Shown one piece after another: positions 13,641 through 25,404 of a stretch of DNA of 64,000 nt. The position numbers and the translations under genes are program-made. The stretch's first letter is position 1. Every line of letters begins with the position of its first letter. Location of the stretch: positions 30,001 through 94,000 of the forward strand of contig JAQGDQ010000382.1 of assembly GCA_030141605.1 (NCBI GenBank). The letters are read 5' to 3'. The stretch comes from Tubiluchus corallicola. Taxonomy: Eukaryota; Priapulida; Priapulimorpha; Priapulimorphida; Tubiluchidae. The notes under the pieces are model-generated. The model ran no database searches. It saw nothing but the letters and a program-made list of their open reading frames with translations, and was not told the origin of the DNA.

Positions 13641-13645
13641 AGGCC

Positions 13646-14124
13646 TTAAATAATAGAAAACCCTTTATTTACATAAAGCTAAAAATGTTGTCTTGAAAAT
13701 TTACATCAATAGAATACAGTCTTCTTGCACACTGGGCTTGTCCGAGTTCACCCCCCCCCTCGATGACCGTTAGCCCGGCGCTGCCATCTTGAAGATAAAT
13801 CATTCTAAACAAGTTCATATAACAGTGAATAAAGTTTGTAAACCAATCAGAGCATTATAGCGCTCCCTTCATTAACCAAACTAAAGCATAAATTACTTTA
13901 TGTTGTCAATAAAATTAAAAATACGATTTTTGGTGAGTCAATAATGCAAACTGTGGAAATGAGTCAGTGACATTTTGCCAGTCAGCGTGAACAGTTTACA
14001 TTATTAATAATTTCTCATCTAGTTATATAAGTTTTTCAAGCAGGCAAGAGTAGTGAAAACTACTACAACTTTGTGTAAAAGGTATTTGAGACATACTTCA
14101 AATTTTATATTTCTTCGCCTTTAA
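13646..14124. mobile_element. TTAA-flanked miniature element, family C copy 2
   Basis: TTAA stands at both ends, and the interior follows the 10117-10594 copy block by block (CATAAAGCTAAAAATG, TTACTTTATGTTGTCAATAA, TTTTTGGTGAGTCAATAA, AGTTATATAAGT). A run of C near 13751 is specific to this copy. It is non-coding. Confidence 0.6.
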
Positions 14125-17100
14125 AGGACTTTCTGTATCTTCAGAATGATAATTCCAGTTACACGTATAGAGCCCAGCCTCATTGAAAAACTATCATATA
14201 CCGTCATTTCGACAAAACGAAAACATCAGTCACTCATTATCTCGCTTCCTCACTCGCTTGTAATGTTATCCCAAATGTTGTGTTTGTTTGTATGTAAATA
14301 ATTAATGTAACTTAATTGTACCTGCAAATAGAGGAAAATAAAGAGTTATAATAGTTATAATAATCACTCGCTCCCTCACCAATTTCTCACATAGAAATCG
14401 GTTGCGCTTTTAATGAATAAACTAATTTCGTCTATTATCTCATTGTTCACTTGACCTAGCCGCTCTATGGCAGCCACTGAATATGACCACATAAACAGCC
14501 ACATGTGGATTGTGGAACGACTATGCTTCTTGCGTGGTACTCAGTCAAAGCACAAAAATGCAAACAATCGTGCAGTGAAACAATTTGACTCATTACCTTC
14601 GTAACCAAGACTGATTTATTCTTGTGTTTTCCTAAGAAGGAGACTACATACAACCCCAACAAATCAGCCAATCGCGCTTTCACTTCAGGAAGCAATGACG
14701 TTCGTTAATCAAACCGGACGCAAAAAGAATGGAGAGTTTGTTACTTTTGGTCGTCTGCTTTAACGCTGATTTCTTGGAGAAAACTCTTAAACTAAAGAGA
14801 GAGAAGAAGGCGACAAACGAGAAATACCTTGATGCTAGATAACTTACACGTGTTCTTGCATTTTTCACATCACCGTTAAAAATGTAATTGCTGTACTTTT
14901 TAAGACTTGAAATCTTGCAAAGGGCATAGGCTTATTATCATAATCATCGTAATCACTATTATTTATTAAAATAATATATCCTATCATAATGAAATCATTA
15001 TATCCAGCATGTAAATCAGTGCTAGGCATGACGACTAATTAAGTTTTCATGTTGCTTGTTTACTTCGTCGAAGAAAGATATACATAAAAATTATATACGC
15101 CACGTTCAGTCGTATAATCGTATATAAGCGCCATATATATATGTGTACATTAGCTACACACGCACACGCAAGCGCGCGCACACACATACACGCACATATA
15201 TACATATATACTTTGTACGCCTGACTGGGTAAAATTCTGGCCAAGATTTCGATCGGCCACAACTATATACAGGATTTGTCACTGAATGTCAGATTCAAAC
15301 TTACACAATAACGAAGCTTATAAAAATACCTTGAAGGAGAAGGAACGAAAATTTTGAGCACACGCCAAAGACTTTCCATGCAAAGTTACATTTTCATAGT
15401 GTACCCCTTACATATTCCAACTCGATTTTTGTGCCAAAATTAATTTTTGTGCCTAATTAAGTCAATTTCGAGGTGCTGAATTAAAAATAATATTTGCCAT
15501 TTTTTCGTGCACATCTTTGTCTGCATTTTAGATTTCACTATTGACGTTAGAAACGACCGTCACTAACATTTAAAAATGCTGTGTTCCTCGTAGTACTTTG
15601 AATAATACTCAGTTTTTTTTTTACAAAAATAAGGAAGTCGGGTGGGCTAAATGTGTATTAAATTCTTTTTAAAATAGTGGGCGTGGCTAAGTCACGTGAC
15701 AATGGTTAAATGTACAAATTGGTGCTAATGCCTTTGTCGCTCAAATCCTGCGAGGAGTATTTTGCAAGGATCTGTTACTGCAAAAACTACTGTTTTTAAC
15801 AGAGATTAGAGTAGGTATGCCCTAACATGCATCTTCAAGTACATGCAACAAAACAAGTCTCTTCTAAAAGCAATCACTCTAGGGGGCGGATATTTAAGCG
15901 AGGATTTGTTTATTTAGCGAATTGAAAGTTTCTAAGAAATGGTGGTTTTATTAACTTTATGCGCGAGAGTATTACAGATCGAGCATCTAAAAGCTTGATT
16001 CAGCAGCAAGAAAGAGAAGGAAAGAGGCTGATCTGTAGGGGTTCTCATTTTATTCGACAGGGTTCGTGAATAAAGAAGAAAATATGAGCTACGTTCAGTA
16101 GACGTCAACAGACTGAAATGAAAGATTGGCATCTCTAGTGAATAGTCTAAAGGTTTCTTACTATTGTTGTTGTAGCTGATATTATATCACGGTTCTGTGT
16201 GGATTCGCCTGAGACATCGTGTTGCGCTTAATGCTTATATGGTTCTAGACTCGAACACGGAAGTCAGTACGTCAGTAATAAAGTGCAATGTTGGACGTCC
16301 TTCTAAAATGTTCAATACAGGCAATAAGCTGTGAAAGATTCTCAGCATTAGCGGCGTCTTTGTTTTTGCCAAACGGCTGTTTCCTGAGTTTAATAACATT
16401 TTTGTTCACAACTCACGAAAACGATGCCATATTTTACTCAATTTCTTAAAGCCCCAAACATGTCAAGACTTGTCAAGACTTGTCAAGGTCATTGCCAAAT
16501 ATGGAACAATTTTAAGCAATAGCAAATTTTAATGGTTTCAATGGTAAAGACGATCCCGTGATAAGTGTGTGGAATTCACTTTATCAAAACACGGCGGAAC
16601 TAAGCGAAAACTAGAGAAAGCTTAGAGAAAATTAAAAACCAGCAAAATACATGATACATGTAAATACATTATCATTCACAAAGACGTACATAGTCCCTAA
16701 AACAGGGATAATTACTGTGTGTAAAATAACTGTACTCTCTCCACTATTGAAAGGACTGCAAAACAATTTGTCAACAGTAAACACTTTGTTCATTTGACAA
16801 TTTTTGTAGCGTTTGTGAGCCAGCACAAGTTAGCAACGAATTTCTAATGAAGAAAGTGCGTAACTGCCTTTTACTCAAAATGTTAAATATAAAGCTTTTT
16901 GTGTCCAATCTTAAGACACCTTATACTGTTCACAAATTGCGCAAATCCCTGTTATTATCCCCACGTGCGTAACGCTGGATACGCATCTTATGTAATCCAC
17001 GAATTTTGCCGTCCATAAGGCCGATGTACAAGATCAGAGCCAGTCCGTTACAACTCCATTGTAAATTCTGAGCCAGGATCAAGACTCAATGTCAGTTTAA
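14125..17100. other. Long gene-free stretch
   Basis: No gene is supported. I noted a LINE-like AT-rich tail near 14290-14360, TA/CA-rich sequence at 15120-15215 and a 10-base direct repeat (GTCAAGACTT) near 16460-16485. Confidence 0.4.
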
Positions 17101-17108
17101 GTTAAATT

Positions 17109-17226
17109 TGCCTATAGTAACTATCTTTAGTAACTGCCTATAGTAACTACCTTTAATAACTGCCTATAGTAACTGCCTATATTAACTGCTATAGTAACTA
17201 CCTATAGTAACTGCCTATAGTAACTG
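17109..17226. repeat. 13-bp minisatellite
   Basis: About nine imperfect copies of GCCTATAGTAACT lie head to tail, with CTTTAGTAACT and CTATATTAACT variants. Confidence 0.85.
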
Positions 17227-17394
17227 GCTGATTTGACAGCTGAGAAAATGCGGACGTATATACTGCAAATAACACTATCTCATGCAGTTACCTGATATTC
17301 GTTTATACGTTCATTCACCCATTCGTCCTAACCATTCATGCGTCCGTCATTCGGCGGTCCGTCTGTCCATCTGCCCATATGTCCGTCGATTCAT

Positions 17395-17525
17395 ACGTCC
17401 ATTCACCCCTCCATCCATTCCTTCATCCATTCATCCCACCTTCCATCCATCCATCCATCCATCCATCCATCCATCCGTCCGTCCGTCCGTCCGTGGGTCC
17501 ATTCATTCATTCACTCATTTATTAA
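17395..17525. repeat. CATC/CGTC tetranucleotide tract
   Basis: Runs of CATC pass into CGTC and then CATT repeats. Pro/Ser/His-rich frames across it are artefacts of the repeat. Confidence 0.9.
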
Positions 17526-17529
17526 TCTG

Positions 17530-18145
17530 AAACTGATCAAATTTTGTAAATGTGTAAACTAGCAACTTATATTCAACAAACAATCAATAATGCGCGCACA
17601 TTACACACAGTTTTTTTCATTCTGGCGAAAGTTCATTTAATATTTGACATGTCCACATCTGGCTCGGCTGCAAAGACATCTGCAGATTCATTGCAGCTTG
17701 TCAGTCAGCTGCTCGTTGTTGCCACTAGAAGCAATCTCATGTCTTAACCCGTTGATTATTGATTAACGGTAATTTGAGCAACACGGCTACATCAAGAACG
17801 ATTAAAAACCACGTAAATGACACCCCGCACGATGCTGTAAACAATTATGAGGTTTTACTTACATCTGGAAAATTGTTGCAGTTTTGACATATCAGCTTCT
17901 TTAACTGTTGATGATAAAAGAACATAGAAATCACTTTAAGACGCTGATAAGAAATGAATTTTTTTCTCAATAGATCTTACATGAAAGATAGTCAAGTTAG
18001 TAAGCGTTTCGCATTTGAATCAAAAATACTTTTCGGTTAATTTCTATAATCTTAACGCCAAGATTACTATTAATGATTGAACAAACACGCAATTAACTAA
18101 ATTTTGATAACAAGCTTGGAAAACATGAAATGTGAGATAATTGGG
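17530..18145. other. Intergenic, nothing recognised
   Basis: I see no supported feature. Confidence 0.4.
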
Positions 18146-18147
18146 AT

Positions 18148-18226
18148 GCAGCCTGGATTTGAACCTGGGACCGTCTTCTTACTTCTTCTAGGATGGAGCG
18201 TTAGACCAATAGACCACCGTTTCTGC
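18148..18226 (-). repeat. tRNA-like sequence
   Basis: On the minus strand an A-box-like TTGGTCTAACG is followed by a canonical B box GGTTCAAATCC. Both ends carry GCAG/CTGC, but only four of seven acceptor positions pair and the anticodon stem is poor. I take it as a SINE head or tRNA pseudogene. Confidence 0.45.
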
Positions 18227-18711
18227 AGTAATCAAGACAATCTTTTTGCTTTTGAGTTTTCTAGCATAAGATGGATAATATTTTTCTCATTAATTGTTCG
18301 CCATGGAGCATAGTTTTCACTACCAACGTGTAAAATTCTCGCAAATTCAAACCAAATTCTATTTCTTGTGACATGTGAATCGAAAACACTGCGCCAGTCA
18401 ATGTTAGACAAACAATTTGAGAAAGCTGCAATTTTTGTTTTGTGGAAATCATAAACTCTACATATTTGAAAATAATTGAGGACCTCCTTGGAAAGCAGTG
18501 CTAAGCACTAAAGGACCTACCTCATAAAATATTACTATAAATATATAAATAAATATACTTATTTGATTGAACGCTCGTTCTGAGTCATATCAGAAACTGT
18601 TGGTCCTTGGGCAGACCATACGGATCTATCGTTCAACTTAACAAGGTATTACGTATAAGTTAATTATTGCTTTGTGGATTTAGTTTGTTATCTTGATCAA
18701 TGATAAAAAGC

Positions 18712-19085
18712 TAACCCCTTCAGGGGGGCACCATTCAAAATAGGTCTTACAAGATCTATGACTTTTCTGCTACTGTATGAGCACAGGCATAACTAAATGA
18801 TTACACATTAGGATACTGTTCTATTCATGAGACTATAGACTATCCGATCATGCTATTTGCTTAAAACTTGTGTGATTTAATTAGATAAGTTTAAGGAAAG
18901 CAAGCCCTTTTCAGGCACTCCAACTTAGCCTATCGAGCAGCTTAGTCTGGTGTACACTTGCGTGATCGTACACACTAATTTATTGATTGCTTGCTTGCTA
19001 CAGCCCAAGCTGCGCAATTTTCTGCTGCTATTCCAGGAAAAGCAAACCGATCAGCCAAGGGCAAATTAAGATCGTTTCATGTTTT
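18712..19085. repeat. Dispersed repeat, family D copy 2
   Basis: This is the partner of 10985-11345, with shared blocks such as CTGGTGTACACTTGCGTGAT, GGCACTCCAAC and AAGGGCAAATTAA in the same order and orientation. It is non-coding. Confidence 0.7.
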
Positions 19086-19089
19086 AATA

Positions 19090-20650
19090 GGAATTCTTTT
19101 AAAAATAGAGTAGACCTGAGGCCAACGTGTATCAGAGTGTTATGTCTGGAACGTTGAAATTTTCTGCATTAACCGAGTTGTGAAACTATACTTTGTTGCA
19201 GAGCAAACACTATAGTTACTGAAAGATTTTTCAATTTATTTGTCATTAATTGATTTTTAATTTGTCTAAAGTAAGCAAATGCATTTTGTGTATAATTTTG
19301 TGAAAGTCCATTGTGTTAGGAACAGAAACCTACAAAAATTATCAACTATAACGAAATTGCTGCTTAGCGAGAGCAGTTTTTCATGAATTCATGCAAAATG
19401 CAACAAATTCTTACGGTCTGAAAGAGTTAAAGCAAAGAAGATTGTTATTATTATTATTATTTTGTTCGTGGATGTACCCAACAATCTTCTGCTTGCGTAG
19501 AATTTAGTAATACTAGTGTCCTTAACATGGATTTCTTGGCTGTTGCTACACAATACTATGGTTTAGCAATTCTAACTTGTAATACCATGATACAATACAA
19601 TATTTTTTATAAAGACATTTTTAAAGTCTGATTGACACATTTATGTTACATACAGGGGCGGATTATGACATTTTGGGGCCCCTAGCTTTAGGACAAAATA
19701 TCGGACTCTTTAGACAGAGCCACCCTCTAATTTGTTCGCACTCGTCTCGAATATTTTTACTTGTGATATATTTTAGCAACATTTGTCTAGCTGAGGGTTC
19801 CCATATTTCAAATAAAAGCCCTCAAACAAGGATCCTTTATCTCAAGTGAGGAGCCACTTTAAAATTAGTTTTTCAGATTTCCTGGCTTCCTTTTTTTAAA
19901 GTTGAAATTTTACTTTAACATACGAATTATTCAGCAATGCAAAGTATAGTCGTCCACTAGACTATATGGTAATCCAGTCCTGATTACATGGAATAAAGTT
20001 GTTAGTAAATACGTAATCAAACTTATAAAACAACAAACCAATTTGCCTCCAAATCTTCGTTAGTTTGGTCGTCATGGTTACCAGTTTATGTTACCCAAAG
20101 TTAGAACATCCAGATACAAAGATACATTCATTTCATCAGCAACTATTCGTGTTTTGATAAAAAAAAACATCTTCATAAACTCTAGCCATTGTAAAAAGTG
20201 AAGTCTTTTTATCTGAAATAGTTTGAATTGAATTTTTATATGAGCCTCAGCATTTAGTCAAGATTTTAATTTGATTTTTTTAAATTTTATATTGTACTTG
20301 TAATTGCAAAAACTACGTGCCCTTAATACAATAACTTTGAATAAACTAATTAACCAATGAATTAATTAAAGAATCATTAAGCTTCTTGCAAAGTTACAAC
20401 GTATTTAGTAGAAGGACGGCGGTGTATAATGTCTTCAGCCTTGGTTAAAAAGTCTTTCTCTCAACTATTCATCTATGGTATGTTCAAGTTTGGCCAAGAA
20501 CGGCGTCGAACTTGTGAGCATATCAACTACGCATTGATGCAGATATTACATGTCGACGTAATTACATGTTAATGTTTTAACTGCTCTACTTTTCTTCCAG
20601 CATTTAATTGCTAATTAAATAAGTTGATTTTCTGTTAGTCATTTTGTCGT
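19090..20650. other. Intergenic, nothing recognised
   Basis: A short TTA-trinucleotide run occurs near 19443-19460. No gene is supported. Confidence 0.4.
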
Positions 20651-20654
20651 ATTA

Positions 20655-20965
20655 AATAAGTTCACTTTCGTTAATTAGTTTATGACTGTGAATGTCAGGG
20701 TTTTAATTTCACAATTAGTTTAAAAAGGAAAGGAGAAGCTGAAAAATTATGAACCAGTCAGGACTTGAACCCGAGCCCTGGGATTAGTACTCATGCCAGA
20801 GCACTAATTTTCTCTCTTGCTTGCTTCAACTCATTATCCTCAAATGGGAATAATTGTTGTGAAATAAACCGCATTGGTCTATGAAAATCTTGACATTCTC
20901 AGTCATAAACTAATTAATGATATTTTTAATTGTCAGCTAATTTGAAAAAGTTGATACAGTAAGTT
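20655..20965. mobile_element. Foldback element enclosing a tRNA-like core
   Basis: The left arm near 20668-20700 (TTAGTTTATGACTGTGAATG) is an inverted copy of the right arm near 20898-20928, which reads TTGACATTC, TCAGTCATAAACTAATTA. Between them, at about 20752-20809, the minus strand carries a tRNA-like box pair (GGCATGAGTA, then GGTTCAAGTCC). The right arm alone recurs at 7985-8105. This may be a SINE-like insert in a foldback element. Confidence 0.5.
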
Positions 20966-21036
20966 CACTTTCTATTAGTTATTTTGTCTTAATGTCGACG
21001 ATGTCCTCATCATTATAATTTTGTTCCTATAAACGT

Positions 21037-21428
21037 TAATAAGCCTTTTCACAGTTTCGTTGTGCGCACGAGCAGTTGCTGAAGGTCAAAGGTTAAGTGT
21101 ACCATAGCAACACATCTTAACTGCAACCATCTCGTGATAAATGAGTAAAGAAAATCCGTCTGTCGCACCAGTTCAGTAACTTCATTTGTTCTACATTGAC
21201 TTTGGTTAATTATGCATTAGTGTGTGCGTAGAGTGATTTACTAGTAGGATCTTGCTTGAGAACAAGAAAAAATGAACTAGAAAAGGTTCTAGCTAGCTGT
21301 TAAAACTGTTACTATTACAATAGCATGGACTGTGAGTCATTGTCATGTGTACACAAATGTGTTGTACACTTAACCTTTGACCTTTTCACGATCATCATCA
21401 ATCGCTGGAACTGTGAAAAGGCTTATTA
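21037..21428. mobile_element. Inverted-repeat miniature element, about 390 bp
   Basis: The left end TAATAAGCCTTTTCACAGTT and the right end AACTGTGAAAAGGCTTATTA are exact inverse complements over 20 bases. A further inverted block, AAGGTCAAAGGTTAAGTGTAC, lies just inside each end. There is no coding capacity. The terminal TA could be a TA target site, as in Tc1/mariner-derived elements. Confidence 0.75.
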
Positions 21429-21484
21429 TACTAGTGAAATGTTCGCGTATTACTAATTGTTGGTTTTGCGCATGGCAAACAGCT

Positions 21485-21512
21485 GTGTTGGGTGGGGGTG
21501 GGGGGGGGGGGG
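21485..21512 (+). repeat. G-run
   Basis: A near-pure G tract (GGGTGGGGGTGG followed by about 12 G) could form quadruplex DNA. It is only a composition feature. Confidence 0.6.
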
Positions 21513-21973
21513 TTATGTTGGTTGCTACCTCAAACCCCGTGGTGGAAATACTTTCAAGTAAAGAACGGCTTCACGCAGGAAGAACGTTTTACATACTGAC
21601 CCATTTCATAATTACGACCGTTATTAATCGCTGCAAGCTGCAAAGATCTAATTATATGCTAAATTATGCCCAGCAAATTATAATTATGTAGGCTTTAGTA
21701 TCCTGCAAATTTTCTGCTAATGTGATATTGTACCATTCGTATACAACCGCCTAGTAATTACGACATCCTGATGCTTTACAAATGTGCATATGATTATAGT
21801 TTGTTTTTTCATATTTTTGGAGATTAGAAAATGGATAAATTATAATTTTTGTAGTCAGCGGCATATAAATGAATAATTAGCAGATAATTCTTAATGACAA
21901 GAAAAGACAATATGATTAAAAAATCCTACAATTAAAGCTAGAGTAAAAGACATGACATGGATTATTCCCGCAG

Positions 21974-22298
21974 TGATGATGATGATGATGGTGATGAATG
22001 ATGGTGGGTGATGGTGGTGGTGATGATGATGATGATGATGATGCTGATAATCTTTATTTAAAGTCGACTTTAAGATGAACAATTAACATAAGTTCCAAAA
22101 GCTTTTGAACCAACTGTAAATGACAATCTACAACTACATAACAGAGATTATCATTACCCACTTTTACCGTAAATACCACGCGCCAGGCAGGGCAACAGCC
22201 GGTGCCACTTTTAAGTCTGCGGTATGGCCCGGCCGCTGTATCGAACTCACGACATCACAGACGAAAAGCGGTCGCGTTACAACTAGACTAACCCGTCA
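21974..22298 (-). mobile_element. tRNA-derived SINE with GAT/ATC tail, minus strand
   Basis: Read on the minus strand, this copy starts with a tRNA-like head (A-box region GTCTAGTTGTAACGCG, B-box region GAGTTCGATACAG), followed by a body matching the 47.2 kb copy, AAATAAAGATTATCA and then a trinucleotide-repeat tail (21974-22042 on +). The 63-residue His-rich frame here is the tail in antisense and is not a gene. Confidence 0.8.
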
Positions 22299-22299
22299 T

Positions 22300-23500
22300 T
22301 CATTCGTTCATTCTAAATTCATTCACACTAAAAAGAGAAAAAACGCAAATAAGAACTATTTATTATTTTTTGATAACATAACCAGTTAATATATTCACTA
22401 AAAATCACAATAAATACTTTACGCGACAGAAACCAACACAAAGTGCCCGCAGTGAATAAAACGCAAAAGCGAACCATATAAATCATAACAATACATTAGC
22501 AAAAAGCACAAAATATAGTAATAGCCCTGAGCAGACCAAAATAAATAACATCAACTCTCATCTTTTCTTCTTGTCTTATATCTGCTGCATTTAGGGGGAT
22601 TTTTAAACAGAATTATTTGCACGAAAACTGACACCATATTTATTGGCACGAAATAGCTGTTTGTATTTATTCGAAACATAAACTTATGAACAAAATATGT
22701 CACATAAAGGAAATAGAATACTCGGGCAATCGACCACGCTATTCTTAGCAGTCATGTTTTCTATCATGCCGTTCCTATTATTGCGCGTTAAAAATAGTGC
22801 TTCGTGAGCCACACTCGCGAAATCATTTTTATAAATCGACTCACATAATGTTCTAAGTAACAACTTAGTGCAGCATTCTGTCGCTGTGATGAGAGCTCTG
22901 GATTCACCAAGAAACCTTGGAAATGGTCAGTCTAGTATAAATGTCTAGGAGACGAAACGATTGCAATGATTATTGTGCCACTTCAAACTTCTTTTGGCTG
23001 CGCCTGGCAGAACTTAAGAGACTGACAAGACAATTATCGTTTAATAGAAAGAAAGAACGTAATAAAAACTGCAAAAATGTGTTTCGTACTAGTTACTAAA
23101 ATCTCTAACCATCTTATAAGCTCAGTGTAATCATCTGACTGACTAATTAACTGACAAAAGACGCTGATTTATAACGACTTAAGCGGCGATATATGACTTG
23201 AAGTTGTTCGCACGGTTTACCAAAGTTGCAGTTAAATGCATAGCTTGGCTGATTAGCCAATTTATCTTGCATCTGCATTCATAATACACGCTACAAAATA
23301 GTAAATCCCAAGCTTCTTGAGGTGTACGTTTTTTTGTGTACATTTTATGAGGGACGTGTCGATCACTGCTAATTCGCACGTCGTGCACAAAAATGGTATA
23401 AACTGACAGTACCGAACGGACTGTAATTTACTTGTTTAGCTAATTTACAATAGTTTAGTAACTTGCAATAGTTACAGTAGGTGCCGGTCTGTTTTCGATT
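22300..23500. other. Intergenic, nothing recognised
   Basis: I see no supported gene or repeat. Confidence 0.4.
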
Positions 23501-23504
23501 TTCA

Positions 23505-23943
23505 TTAAAGGAATTCCATGAGAGTATTGCACGTGTTTACGAAAACGAAAATTGAAGTGCAGTGCTACTGTACAACATTCTGCATGATATACAAAAACTC
23601 GCCAAATTTTAAGTTTAAAATTCAAATTTCAAGCTTACTGCTGTGCTCACGTATGAGTTCACGAACGTATGCAGCATGTCACAAATGAACGGGGAGGTAC
23701 AGCATATGTTTTTGTGCAAAACGCTTCCGAAATGCAGGCGCTAGTGCCTATCTAACTAGAGAATGGCAAAATGCATATGTACCATATGTACTAGCAAAGA
23801 ATAGCCGCGCAAACGCGAAACTGCGTGTCAATGATAATAATTCTTTCATTCTTAAATAAATAAAATAGTGTGTTCCATTTTAATATATTACAGGGTAGGT
23901 TGTTTTGAGCTGATTGGGTCCAGTAACTTCGGTTTGCCTTGAA
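23505..23943. mobile_element. TTAA-flanked miniature element, family B copy 1
   Basis: It starts at TTAAAGGAATTCC and ends at a decayed TTGAA after GATTGGGTCCAGT. The interior aligns with 35370-35799 and 53190-53610 (GTTTACGAAAACGAAAATTG, TGCTACTGTA, GGTACAGCA, TTTTTGTGCAA, GCGAATGG-like blocks). It is non-coding. Confidence 0.7.
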
Positions 23944-24032
23944 TTTATATCTAACTGCGTACCATGTGATGAAATGATTTAGTCGATGAATGCTATTATA
24001 GTGAAAGAAAATGTGATATAGATGTGATCCCC

Positions 24033-24046
24033 TTTATTCTTTTATT
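24033..24046 (-). promoter_or_regulatory. Candidate polyadenylation signals of the receptor gene
   Basis: Two reverse-complement AATAAA hexamers (24033-24038 and 24041-24046) lie about 155-165 bases past the receptor stop codon on the minus strand. That is a usual distance for an animal 3' UTR. Confidence 0.5.
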
Positions 24047-24197
24047 AGCACTTTCACCATGGAGATACCTGTATCAGACTTGAGTCTGTTTGGCAAATCC
24101 ACTATAAATAAATAAAGTTTGAACTAAACAAGAACGCAATGATCGATGACGTAATAAATTAGTGACACCAATTAAATATTTTCATTTCTTTTGATTT

Positions 24198-25388
24198 TTA
24201 TACTGCTGTAGTAATTTGATCTACGATATCTCTCACCAGTCCTAACTGCTGGCTTGTGGTTGGCTGATGATCTGATGGTAACTCTGTAACAATTATTGCT
24301 TTACTTGACTTGTCTTGTATCAACTTCGAATTGATATTGAGAATTTGATTCTGTTTGCTCTTGTCAACGCTGCACTTGTCCATTGCTAAGATGCGTTTGA
24401 AAGCGTCTCTGAACTCGGTGTTAAAAATACTATAGATGACTGGATTCATGGAAGAGTTGAAATAACCCAACCAGGTTAAAATCGTGAATACGACTTTAGG
24501 AACACACTCGGCACACAAGGCCGCGGCAATGTTCACACAGAAGAAAGGGGTCCAGCAAAACAAAAACACACCCATTATAACACCAATGGTTATGGCGGCT
24601 TTGTGATCTCGAACTTGGTGAGTGGGACTGTCAATAACTGCTTTGGTATCATCAGTAGAATAATGCGTCGGTGTTACCTGCACAGATAACGCTTTGATTC
24701 TCTTAACGTGCATGCGTGCGTGCGAGTACAAGCGTACGTACAGACTCACCATCACTACGCATGGTACATAGAAACTAATGCAAGAAGACAGAATCGCATA
24801 AACTGGATTTATTTCCAAGGCACACAGGACGAGTTGAGCTTCTGTGTCATTAACACGAGCAGGTTCAGATGAATTCAATCCAGCCTCGTGCCAGCCAAGA
24901 CTGATTGGAATAAATGAAATAAGGAACGAGCAAAACCACACTGCTGTGATGATAATCAAAGCATTTCGAGGTCGCATTTTGGCATAATATCGAAGTGGAT
25001 TTTTGATATGAATGTACCTGTCTGCGCTGATTGCACACAAGTTTAATATACTTGCTGTTGAACACATAATATCAAACGATACCCACACATTGCAAAAATG
25101 AACGTCAAATACCCAGTAACCGAGCAAATCGTTGGCCAGTGCAAACGGCATTACAAGAGAAGCAACTAGCAGGTCTGCAACAGCTAGAGACACTATGAAC
25201 AAATTGTTGGTTTTCCGAAGATGTCTGTCACTGTAGACAGCAATACAGACGAGAACATTGCCAGCAATGGCCAGAAGTATTACTGATGATAATCCAATAC
25301 CAGTAACAACAATGAAAGTTGATGCAGAAGGAGTCACATGGCTAGAGTTTGGCTCACTTGTTAGTGGACCCTCCTGAGATACAGTCAT
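24198..25388 (-). CDS. D1-like dopamine/biogenic-amine G protein-coupled receptor
   Basis: This is an intact single-exon seven-transmembrane receptor of 396 aa. An upstream TTG would add nine residues, but I start at the first ATG, which follows a TCTTACAG acceptor-like site, so a 5' UTR intron is likely. Class A landmarks are present: GNVLV in TM1, LAVADLLVA in TM2, Asp106 in WVSFDIMCST of TM3 (the amine-binding Asp), DRY at 123-125, serines 201, 202 and 205 in TM5 (catechol contacts in D1 receptors), FCWTPFF in TM6 and NPVIY at 315-319 in TM7. Cys99 and Cys189 probably form the usual TM3-ECL2 disulfide. The N terminus has an NSS glycosylation site. The FDIMCSTASILNLC run is typical of D1-like receptors, known to couple to Gs. 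The exact ligand (dopamine, octopamine or another amine) is inferred. Confidence 0.9.
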   Translation of the reverse strand: MTVSQEGPLTSEPNSSHVTPSASTFIVVTGIGLSSVILLAIAGNVLVCIAVYSDRHLRKTNNLFIVSLAVADLLVASLVMPFALANDLLGYWVFDVHFCNVWVSFDIMCSTASILNLCAISADRYIHIKNPLRYYAKMRPRNALIIITAVWFCSFLISFIPISLGWHEAGLNSSEPARVNDTEAQLVLCALEINPVYAILSSCISFYVPCVVMVSLYVRLYSHARMHVKRIKALSVQVTPTHYSTDDTKAVIDSPTHQVRDHKAAITIGVIMGVFLFCWTPFFCVNIAAALCAECVPKVVFTILTWLGYFNSSMNPVIYSIFNTEFRDAFKRILAMDKCSVDKSKQNQILNINSKLIQDKSSKAIIVTELPSDHQPTTSQQLGLVRDIVDQITTAV

Positions 25389-25404
25389 AGTGCCATAATA
25401 TTGT

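Noticed and set aside
17282-17562. Pro/Ser/His-rich frames
   Set aside because: They are translations of CATC/CGTC tetranucleotides.
18148-18226. Functional tRNA gene
   Set aside because: The boxes are good but the acceptor and anticodon stems do not pair fully.
21891-22082. Poly-His frame as a metal-binding protein
   Set aside because: It is the antisense trinucleotide tail of a SINE.
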